Shown in pieces: positions 1 through 5,355 of a stretch of DNA of 5,927 nucleotides. Where the stretch lies: positions 1 to 5,927 of the forward strand of contig JACQBB010000227.1 in NCBI GenBank assembly GCA_016194625.1, read 5' to 3'. The notes beneath the pieces were generated by a model. That model was not told the DNA's origin, made no database searches, and saw only the letters and a program-made list of their open reading frames with translations. The position numbers and the translations under genes are program-made. Source of the stretch: Elusimicrobiota bacterium. Its GTDB lineage: Bacteria; Elusimicrobiota; Elusimicrobia; UBA1565; UBA9628. Positions within the stretch are counted from its first letter, which is position 1. Each line of letters opens with the position of its first letter.

Positions 1-1183
1 CGAGGAAGCCCGGGCCGTCCTGCGTCAGCGCCCAGGCGGGCGGCGGGAAAGCGCCCCAGCGGTTGGAGACCGCGTTGCGCGCGGCGAGCGCCGCGCCCGC
101 GGCGTCGCCGGTGAAGCGCGACAGGAACGGCCAGACCGGGTCGCCGGTCTCGAGCCAGGTCTTGAGCAGCCATGGGCCCAGGAACGCCGTCGCCGCGACC
201 GCGAAGGCCGCGGCGTCGCGCGGACGGCGCTTCCAGAGCAGGACGGCGGTCCAGGCGGCGAGCGGCGCGGCCAGCGTGAGCTTGGCGGCCGCCGCGCCGC
301 CGGCGAGCAGGCCCGCGAAGGCGGCGCAGCTCGGCTCCGGATCCTCTTCCCAACGGACGAGGGCGAGCGCGGCGCCCAGGGCGAGCAGAGCGGCCGCGGC
401 GTCGGTATGCGCGGTCCCGGATTCCTTCAGGAACGCGGGTTGGGCGGCGAGCAGGAGCGCGGCGGTCCAGCCGGCGGAGGGGCCCGCGGCTCGGCGGGCG
501 GCGGCGAAGACGGCGCCGACGAGCAGGACCGCGGTCCCCCAGTGGACCAGCGCGGCGGCCGTGTCGCGGCCCGCGGCCAAGGGGACGGCGTACAGCGCCT
601 CGAAGACGTGCGGCCAGTGGGAGTGGAGCAGCCACGGGACCGGCGCGAAGCGGCCGGCCTTCAGGGCCAGCTCGGGGAGGGCGAGATGGTAGGCGCGGGC
701 GTCCCACAGGGCGGGCGGGGCCAGGGCGTCGAGGACGGTCGCCGCGGCGGCGAAGGCCAGGGCGCCGGCGGCGGCGCCCTCCACCGGGCCCCAACGGGGG
801 CGCGTCCACGACGGGCCGCCCGCGTTCCCGGCGGCCAGGACGGAGGCGGCGACGACGAGGACGGCCAACGGGAGCGGTCGCAGTCCCCCCGCCCAGCCGA
901 GGAGGAAGACGGCCTGGCCGAGCAGGGCCAGGCCGAGGGCGGCCGAGGCGGTCTCGTCGAGAAAACCCCTTTCCGGGACGCCCAGGGCGCCGCGGACCCG
1001 GCGGCCCAGCCCGAGCGAGATCGCCCCGAGGAGGCCGGCGACCAGCAGGGGTTCGAGCCCCCACCAGACCCACAGGCGGACCGAGGTCCCGTCGAGGGAG
1101 GACGGGTTCCGGAGCAGATAGCCCCAGAAGCCGGAGGCCCGGTCCACGAGGAGCGCGGCGAGCACGGCCGGGGCGGCGCGCAT
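1..1183 (-). CDS. GT-C / PMT-like glycosyltransferase membrane protein, 3'-truncated by window edge
   Basis: Reading the minus strand from ATG at 1183-1181 gives 394 residues with no stop down to base 2, so the C-terminus lies outside the window. The protein is strongly hydrophobic, with many Ala/Leu/Val-rich membrane segments separated by short charged loops. Family-like motifs are WDARAYHLALP (about residues 160-170) in the first large loop, HSHWPH (187-192), KESGTAHTDAAA in a later loop, and WLETGDPVWPF (about 343-353). This pattern (an acidic residue before YHL, then a later G-D/N-P-V-x-P-F) resembles PMT_2/ArnT-like GT-C enzymes, which move sugars from polyprenyl-phosphate donors onto acceptors on the outer face of the inner membrane. 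Donor and acceptor cannot be told. The family usually exceeds 450 residues, so perhaps 100-200 are missing. The start has no clear ribosome site. The gene is divergent from the EIIA-permease operon. Assignment to the broad superfamily is fairly sure; enzymatic activity is inferred. Confidence 0.8.
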   Translation of the reverse strand, partial: MRAAPAVLAALLVDRASGFWGYLLRNPSSLDGTSVRLWVWWGLEPLLVAGLLGAISLGLGRRVRGALGVPERGFLDETASAALGLALLGQAVFLLGWAGGLRPLPLAVLVVAASVLAAGNAGGPSWTRPRWGPVEGAAAGALAFAAAATVLDALAPPALWDARAYHLALPELALKAGRFAPVPWLLHSHWPHVFEALYAVPLAAGRDTAAALVHWGTAVLLVGAVFAAARRAAGPSAGWTAALLLAAQPAFLKESGTAHTDAAAALLALGAALALVRWEEDPEPSCAAFAGLLAGGAAAAKLTLAAPLAAWTAVLLWKRRPRDAAAFAVAATAFLGPWLLKTWLETGDPVWPFLSRFTGDAAGAALAARNAVSNRWGAFPPPAWALTQDGPGFL

Positions 1184-1190
1184 GTCCCGG

Positions 1191-1196
1191 ATTCTA
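1191..1196 (-). promoter_or_regulatory. Possible -10 box for the leftward membrane protein gene
   Basis: On the minus strand the hexamer reads TAGAAT, one mismatch from TATAAT, in otherwise GC-rich DNA. It ends 7 nt before the ATG at 1183, so a transcript from it would be leaderless or nearly so. The hexamer 17 bp upstream (CCCTCC) is not a -35 box, which keeps the call weak. Confidence 0.35.
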
Positions 1197-1202
1197 GCCG
1201 AT

Positions 1203-1231
1203 TTGACACCCGGGGAGGGGTGTGCGATAAT
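1203..1231 (+). promoter_or_regulatory. Strong sigma70-type promoter of the EIIA-permease-def operon
   Basis: A perfect -35 hexamer TTGACA (1203-1208) and a -10 hexamer GATAAT (1226-1231) are separated by exactly 17 bp. The -10 is preceded by TG one base upstream (1223-1224), an extended -10 arrangement. Predicted transcription start is about 1237-1239, only 8-10 nt before the ATG at 1247. This is the best promoter match in the window and the natural driver of the genes from 1247 to 4290. That it is active is inferred from consensus only. Confidence 0.8.
1206..1223. repeat. Inverted repeat in the promoter spacer, candidate operator
   Basis: ACACCC (1206-1211) and GGGTGT (1218-1223) are perfect reverse complements around a 6-bp centre GGGGAG. 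The dyad overlaps the last half of the -35 box and fills most of the 17-bp spacer up to the -10 box. A dimeric regulator bound here would block or reshape RNA polymerase binding, and the site also lies just upstream of the divergent gene. Six-bp arms can arise by chance in GC-rich DNA, so the operator role is inferred from placement. Confidence 0.45.
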
Positions 1232-1235
1232 ACGC

Positions 1236-1240
1236 GGAAG
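1236..1240 (+). promoter_or_regulatory. Ribosome binding site at the extreme 5' end of the EIIA-like mRNA
   Basis: GGAAG sits 6 nt before ATG 1247, good Shine-Dalgarno spacing, and supports that start. It coincides with the predicted transcription start, so only part of it may be in the mRNA. The message would then be close to leaderless. Confidence 0.5.
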
Positions 1241-1246
1241 TCCCCT

Positions 1247-1780
1247 ATGGCCTGGTTCACCAAGAAGCCCGATGCGTCCGCGGCGCCGTCGACCGGTCCC
1301 GCGGGCCGCGCCCCGAAAGGCCTGAAGGTCGGCCCCCTCCTCGACGAGTCGACCGTCCTCTTCCCCGCCGCGGGCCTGGACAAGAACGCGATCCTGGAGG
1401 CGCTGGTCGCGGCCGTGGTGCGCCGGGCGAACGCCGGCGACCCGGCCCCTTTCCTGGCCAAGGCCCTGGAGCGCGAGCAGGGCATCTCGACGACGCTCGA
1501 CACCGGCCTGAGCCTGCCCCACGCGCGCATGGACGGCATCGGCGCCATCCTGGCCGGCATGGCCGTGCTCAAGACTCCGATCGCCGACCCCAAGCAGGCG
1601 GACCTCTCGATCCGCGTCGTGTTCCTGTTCTTCTCGCCGAACAAGCAGGAGGCGTTCCCCCTGCACCTGCAGCTGCTGCGCGGCGTGTCCTCCCTCTTCC
1701 AGCCGGCCCTGATCGACAAGCTCACGGCCGCTCCCGGACCGGCGGAGGCTCTCGCCCTGGTCCGCTCCGTTGAAGGCTGA
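1247..1780 (+). CDS. PTS EIIA type-2 (PtsN/fructose-like) domain protein
   Basis: A 177-residue cytoplasmic protein. Residues 1-27 are a Lys/Pro/Ala/Ser-rich, probably flexible tail, and residues about 28-176 match the EIIA type-2 fold. It opens with LLDESTVLFPAAGLDKNAILEAL, split here as LLDESTVLF (31-39) and KNAILEAL (46-53). The active-site segment is TGLSLPHARM, with His92 in the position phosphorylated on Nepsilon in EIIA-Fru, EIIA-Mtl and PtsN. The hydrophobic run IRVVFLFFSP and the LHLQLLRGVSSLF segment are also typical. No EIIB or EIIC is encoded in the window, so a regulatory PtsN-like role is more likely than sugar uptake. The ATG at 1247 is chosen because it follows the promoter and GGAAG and gives a family-sized protein; the frame stays open far upstream but only across the opposite-strand gene. 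Its stop overlaps the permease start by 11 bp, suggesting translational coupling and a joint function. Confidence 0.87.
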   Translation: MAWFTKKPDASAAPSTGPAGRAPKGLKVGPLLDESTVLFPAAGLDKNAILEALVAAVVRRANAGDPAPFLAKALEREQGISTTLDTGLSLPHARMDGIGAILAGMAVLKTPIADPKQADLSIRVVFLFFSPNKQEAFPLHLQLLRGVSSLFQPALIDKLTAAPGPAEALALVRSVEG

Positions 1781-3773
1781 CGAGCCCCGGCCGGGACGCC
1801 GGGTCACCGAGGTCGTGGTCCTCACGACCGCGATGCTCTCCTTCATCTCCTTCTGGCGCGCGTCGGCCATCGTGCTGTGCGACCTGGCCTCGACCGCGTA
1901 CTACATCGGCGGCATCGTCGAGCAGGCCGTCGGCAAGTCGGCGCCGTGGTTCATCCTCGCGGTGATGGCGTTCTCGTACACGATCCGCGCCGTGTACATG
2001 GAGTCGTGCTCGATGTTCGTGCGCGGCGGCGTGTACAAGGTCGTGAAGGAGGCCATGGGCGGCACGCTGGCCAAGCTCTCGGCTTCGGCCTTGATGTTCG
2101 ACTACGTGCTGACCGGGCCCATCTCCGCCGTCTCCGGCGGCCAGTACCTGGCGGGCCTGCTCAACAACGTCTTCCCCCATTTCCGCATCGGCTGGCACCT
2201 GGACCCGAACACGACCGCGATGGTGTTCGCCATCGCCGCGACGCTGTACTTCTGGTGGGAGAACATCAAGGGCCTCCCCGAGTCCAGCGACAAGGCGCTG
2301 AAGATCATGCAGATGACCACCGTGATGGCCGTGGTCATGATGGCCTGGTGCGGCTACACGCTGTGGGTCCATCCCGCCCCGCTCCCCCCGCTCACCCTGA
2401 ACTTCAGCCCCGAAGGCCTGGGTTGGGCCAGGAACGTCGGCTGGCTGAAGCCCGTCGGCGCGATCGGCATCGTGATGGCGTTCGGTCACTCGCTGCTCGC
2501 GATGTCCGGCGAGGAGTCGCTGGCGCAGGTCTACCGCGAGATCGAGGCGCCGAAGATCAAGAACCTGGAGAAGACCGGCCTGGTCATCTTCATCTACAGC
2601 ATGCTGCTGACCTCCTTGGTCAGCTTCTTCGCCGTCATGATCATCCCCGACGGGGTGCGCATCTCGCAGTACGGCGACAACCTCCTGTCCGGCCTGGCGA
2701 TGTCCGTGGCCGGACCGCACTGGGCGCGCCTGCTCTTGCAGGCGTTCGTCGCCGGCGCCGGCGTGGCCATCCTGGCCCGCGCGGCCAACACCTCCATCGT
2801 CGGCGCAAACGGCGTGCTCAACCGGCTGGCCGAGGACGGGATCCTCGTCGATTGGTTCCGCCACCTGCACAAGAAGTACGGCACCACGCACCGGCTCATC
2901 AATCTGATCGTCGGCCTGCAGATCGCGACGATCCTGCTGTGCCGCGGCGACGTGTACATGCTGGGCGAGGCGTACGCGTTCGGCGTGGTCTGGTCGTTAG
3001 TGTTCAAGACGATGGCGGTCATGATGCTGCGCTTCAAGAACCGCGAGCCGCGCGAGTTCCTGGTCCCCGGCAACATCCACGTCGGCGACGTGGAGTGGCC
3101 GATCGGTCTGGGGCTCATCTTCGTCGTGCTGTTCGCGACCGCGCTGATGAACCTGGTCACCAAGCGCGTGGCCACCGTCTCCGGCTCGATCTTCACCGCC
3201 GTGTTCTTCGCGGTGTTCCTCTGGTCGGAGAGATGGAACGAGCGGCACCACGCCGACGCGCACGACGTGAAGGAGAAGTTCAACCTCCGCCAGGAGCCGG
3301 ACCTCGGCCACCTGAAGGAGGATTTCGCCAAGACTCGCCGCGTCCTGGTCGCGGTGCGCGACCCGAAGAACCTCCTCCACCTGCACAAGGCGCTCGACGA
3401 GCTGGACGCCGAGAGCACCGACCTGGTCGTTTTCACCTCGCGCATCCGGACCGGCCTGGGTCTGGTCGACGAGACCGTCGAGATGGACCACGACGAGGAG
3501 GTCCTGTTCACGAAGGTCCTCGAGGTCGCCGAGAAGCACGGCAAGACCGTCAAGCCGATGCTGGTCGTCTCCAACGAGCCGTTCTACGCGATCGCCCAGG
3601 CCGCGCAGGCCGCGAAGGCCTCCGAGGTCGTGTTCGGCGTCTCCGCCAAGCTCTCCACCGACGCCCAACTCGAGCGCCTGGCGATGACCTGGGGCTCCCT
3701 GCCGACGGACACGAAGCAGCCGGTGCGCTTCCGCATCGTCGGCCCCGGCGTCGAGCACGCGGTGGATCTATAA
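1770..3773 (+). CDS. APC-superfamily permease with C-terminal USP-like domain
   Basis: A 667-residue inner-membrane transporter. Residues about 12-485 are hydrophobic, with roughly twelve membrane segments by hand estimate. They carry APC-type features: DLASTAYYIGG near the end of the first segment (38-48), GGVYKVVKEAMGG (86-98), then FDYVLTGPISAVSGGQY, and SGEESLAQVYREIEAPK (246-262), like the conserved acidic/REI loop of amino-acid permeases. Residues 486-521 are a charged linker. Residues about 522-655 start with TRRVLVAVRDP, contain DLVVFTSRI and VLEVAEKHG, and end VVFGVSAK followed by MTWGSLP, the alternating beta/alpha layout of UspA-like domains. Such permease-USP fusions are known in bacteria and archaea; the substrate cannot be read and an amino acid or amine is the family expectation. 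The TTG at 1770 is the first possible start in the frame; GTG 1815 or ATG 1833 would cut the first membrane segment. No clear Shine-Dalgarno is seen, so coupling to the EIIA gene is likely. Confidence 0.88.
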   Translation: MKADEPRPGRRVTEVVVLTTAMLSFISFWRASAIVLCDLASTAYYIGGIVEQAVGKSAPWFILAVMAFSYTIRAVYMESCSMFVRGGVYKVVKEAMGGTLAKLSASALMFDYVLTGPISAVSGGQYLAGLLNNVFPHFRIGWHLDPNTTAMVFAIAATLYFWWENIKGLPESSDKALKIMQMTTVMAVVMMAWCGYTLWVHPAPLPPLTLNFSPEGLGWARNVGWLKPVGAIGIVMAFGHSLLAMSGEESLAQVYREIEAPKIKNLEKTGLVIFIYSMLLTSLVSFFAVMIIPDGVRISQYGDNLLSGLAMSVAGPHWARLLLQAFVAGAGVAILARAANTSIVGANGVLNRLAEDGILVDWFRHLHKKYGTTHRLINLIVGLQIATILLCRGDVYMLGEAYAFGVVWSLVFKTMAVMMLRFKNREPREFLVPGNIHVGDVEWPIGLGLIFVVLFATALMNLVTKRVATVSGSIFTAVFFAVFLWSERWNERHHADAHDVKEKFNLRQEPDLGHLKEDFAKTRRVLVAVRDPKNLLHLHKALDELDAESTDLVVFTSRIRTGLGLVDETVEMDHDEEVLFTKVLEVAEKHGKTVKPMLVVSNEPFYAIAQAAQAAKASEVVFGVSAKLSTDAQLERLAMTWGSLPTDTKQPVRFRIVGPGVEHAVDL

Positions 3774-3777
3774 GGCC

Positions 3778-4290
3778 ATGCCCGTCCTGCGCATCACGAA
3801 GCACGGCGAGCGCGTCCTGAAGACGCCCTGCCCCCCGGTCGACTATGAGAAGCTCGCGCCCGAGCTGCCCAAGCTTCTGAAGGACATGTGGGCGACGATG
3901 GCCGCCGCGCGCGGCGTCGGCCTGGCCGCGCCGCAGATCGGCCTGAGCCTGCGCCTCGCCGTCATCGACGTGCGCCCCGAGGGCAAGTCCCAACGCCTGG
4001 TGCTCATCAACCCCGAGATCCTGTCGCTCGAGGGCGAGCAGAAGGACGAGGAGGGCTGCCTGTCCATCCCCGGCGTGTACTCCAAGCTCAAGCGCGCCGC
4101 GCGCGTGCGCGTCCGCGCGCTCGACGCCGACGGCAAGCCGTGGGAGATGACCGGCGAGGGCCTGCTCGCGCGCGCCTTCCAGCACGAGACCGACCACCTC
4201 GACGGCAAGCTGTACGTGGACCGCCTCCCGTTCGAGGAGCGCCTGAAGGTCCTCGACGTCATCAAGAACGCCAAGGTCAACTGGTCCTGA
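3778..4290 (+). CDS. def: Peptide deformylase
   Basis: A 170-residue cytoplasmic metalloenzyme that removes the N-formyl group from newly made proteins (formyl-Met-peptide + water to formate + Met-peptide). All three family motifs are present: GVGLAAPQIG (46-55), EEGCLSIPG (91-99) and QHETDHLDG (135-143). Cys94, His136 and His140 are the expected metal ligands and Glu137 the catalytic base. The N-terminus MPVLRITKHGERVLKTP is typical and sets the ATG start. Length is normal for the compact bacterial form. It begins 4 bp after the permease stop and is probably transcribed with it. A weak AAGG lies just before the start. Its usual partner fmt follows after a 111-bp gap, which suggests the two are not strictly on one message. 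No truncation or missing key residue. Confidence 0.97.
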   Translation: MPVLRITKHGERVLKTPCPPVDYEKLAPELPKLLKDMWATMAAARGVGLAAPQIGLSLRLAVIDVRPEGKSQRLVLINPEILSLEGEQKDEEGCLSIPGVYSKLKRAARVRVRALDADGKPWEMTGEGLLARAFQHETDHLDGKLYVDRLPFEERLKVLDVIKNAKVNWS

Positions 4291-4327
4291 CCGGCGCCGG
4301 CCGGTGGCCTTTCCGCGGCCGATATCG

Positions 4328-4333
4328 TAAAAT
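4328..4333 (+). promoter_or_regulatory. Candidate -10 box for fmt
   Basis: TAAAAT, one mismatch from TATAAT, is the only AT-rich hexamer between def and fmt. It predicts a transcript start near 4340 and a leader of about 60 nt that contains the palindrome at 4354-4373. The hexamer 17 bp upstream (TGGCCT, 4305-4310) matches TTGACA at only three positions and there is no TG extension, so this is a modest call. Confidence 0.45.
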
Positions 4334-4353
4334 CTCCTCGGAAACACGCGGAC

Positions 4354-4373
4354 GACTGTTGGCGCCGACAGTC
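4354..4373. repeat. 20-bp near-perfect palindrome in the fmt leader
   Basis: Left arm GACTGTTG (4354-4361) and right arm CGACAGTC (4366-4373) surround GCGC. All eight arm positions pair, one of them as T.G. As DNA it could be an operator for a dimeric protein; as RNA it would be an 8-bp stem with a GCGC tetraloop ending 28 nt before the fmt start. It lacks a following T-run, so it is not an intrinsic terminator. Confidence 0.5.
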
Positions 4374-4401
4374 AGCCATCCCCGCCGAGACCCGCCGACG
4401 A

Positions 4402-5355
4402 TTGAAGACTCTTTTCTTCGGTACCCCAGAAACGGCCGTCCCCTTCCTGCGCGCGCTCGCCAAGCGCACGCAGGTCCTCGCCGTCGTCTCCCAGCCCGAT
4501 AAGCCGGCGGGGCGCGGCCTGGAGACGGCGCCGACGCCGGTCAAGAAGGCCGCGCTCGAGCTCGGACTGAAGGTCCTCCAGCCGAACAAGCCGTCGGAGA
4601 TCGCCGCCGAGCTCAAGGCGCTGGGCGCGGACCTGGCGGTCGTGGTCGCCTACGGACGTCTCTTGAAGCGCGACGCGCTGGACGCGACGCGGCTCGGCTT
4701 CATGAACGCGCATTTCTCCCTGCTGCCCAAGTACCGCGGCGCGGCGCCGGTGCAGTGGGCGCTGGTGCGCGGCGAGAAGACCACCGGCGTGTCGCTGTTC
4801 TGGCTGGACGAGGGCATGGACACGGGGCCGGTGCAGGCGATGCGCGAGACGCCCGTGGACCCCGATGAGGACGCGGGCGCTCTGCTCGGACGCCTGACGG
4901 CGCTGGGCGTCGAGATGCTGGACGGCGTCCTGACGGACCTGGAGGCGGGGAAGGTCGTCCGGACGCCGCAGACGGGAGAGCCGACGGTCGCCCCCCTCAT
5001 CGAGCGCGAGGACGCGCGCATCGACCTGTCGCGCCCCGCGGCCGCGATCCATGACCAGGTCCGCGGCTTCCGGTTGTGGCCGCGCGCTTACCTCGAAAAG
5101 GCCGGGCGGCCGCGCCTTCTCGTCCTCAAGACGGCCCTCCCCTCCCCGTCCGACCCGGTCGGGACGGGCCGCCCGGGACGCGTCCTGCGCATTGAACGGG
5201 ACCGGGGGATTCTGGTAGAATGTGGGTCCTGCAGTCGTCTGTGGCTCCTCGACGTACAACCCGAGGGAAAAAAGACGCTGAACGCTGCGGATTTCGCCAA
5301 CGGCCTCCGTTCGGCCGAGGGCGGCTTTTTGCCGTTTGTGGACGACGCGACTTGA
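4402..5355 (+). CDS. fmt: Methionyl-tRNA formyltransferase
   Basis: A 317-residue cytoplasmic enzyme that transfers formyl from 10-formyltetrahydrofolate to Met-tRNA(fMet) for initiation. The N-terminal formyltransferase domain (about 1-190) shows FFGTPETAVPFL (5-16), SQPDKPAGRG (30-39), VVVAYGRLL (80-88) and MNAHFSLLPKYRGAAPVQ (101-118), with the catalytic trio Asn102, His104 and Asp140 (in GMDTG). The tRNA-binding C-terminal domain (about 200-310) has EREDARIDLS and ends with LDVQPEGKKTLNAADFANG, as in the family. Length matches E. coli Fmt (315). The start is TTG 4402, because MKTLFFGTPE aligns with the usual N-terminus and no ATG or GTG gives this. No strong ribosome site is visible. Thr11 replaces the usual aromatic of GTPEFA/GTPDFA. 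The final ~54 codons are unusually rich in A/T-ending codons and contain a promoter-like sequence. The stop overlaps the next gene. Confidence 0.97.
   Translation: MKTLFFGTPETAVPFLRALAKRTQVLAVVSQPDKPAGRGLETAPTPVKKAALELGLKVLQPNKPSEIAAELKALGADLAVVVAYGRLLKRDALDATRLGFMNAHFSLLPKYRGAAPVQWALVRGEKTTGVSLFWLDEGMDTGPVQAMRETPVDPDEDAGALLGRLTALGVEMLDGVLTDLEAGKVVRTPQTGEPTVAPLIEREDARIDLSRPAAAIHDQVRGFRLWPRAYLEKAGRPRLLVLKTALPSPSDPVGTGRPGRVLRIERDRGILVECGSCSRLWLLDVQPEGKKTLNAADFANGLRSAEGGFLPFVDDAT
5192..5221 (+). promoter_or_regulatory. Internal promoter within the 3' end of fmt, driving the PASTA gene
   Basis: TTGAAC (5192-5197, four of six matches to TTGACA) and TAGAAT (5216-5221, five of six) are 18 bp apart, and TG lies one base before the -10 (5213-5214), giving an extended -10. 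Predicted start is about 5228, leaving a leader of about 125 nt before TTG 5352. ATTCT (5209-5213) and AGAAT (5217-5221) form a short dyad over the -10. The codons here are unlike the rest of fmt, as expected if the DNA also serves as a promoter. Confidence 0.6.

Noticed and set aside
63..1246. Long plus-strand frames over the first 1.2 kb, including the upstream extension of the EIIA frame back to 407
   Set aside because: Their translations are Arg/Gly/Ala/Ser-rich low-complexity with no domain, while the minus strand of the same DNA encodes a coherent membrane protein. The EIIA homology and its promoter start at 1203-1249.
1247..1780. EIIA gene as part of a sugar-uptake PTS
   Set aside because: No EIIB or EIIC domain is present in the window, and the coupled partner is an APC permease, not a PTS channel.
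4291..4320. Possible terminator after def: palindrome CCGGCGCCGG (4291-4300) and GGCC repeats
   Set aside because: Only CTTTCC follows, with no real T-run, and short GC palindromes are common in this composition.
5305..5337. Terminator-like GC hairpin and T5 before the end of fmt
   Set aside because: The CCTC/GAGG stem is short, the T5 sits in the loop of the next hairpin or inside fmt codons, and the next gene overlaps fmt. Kept only as part of the regulatory-island finding.
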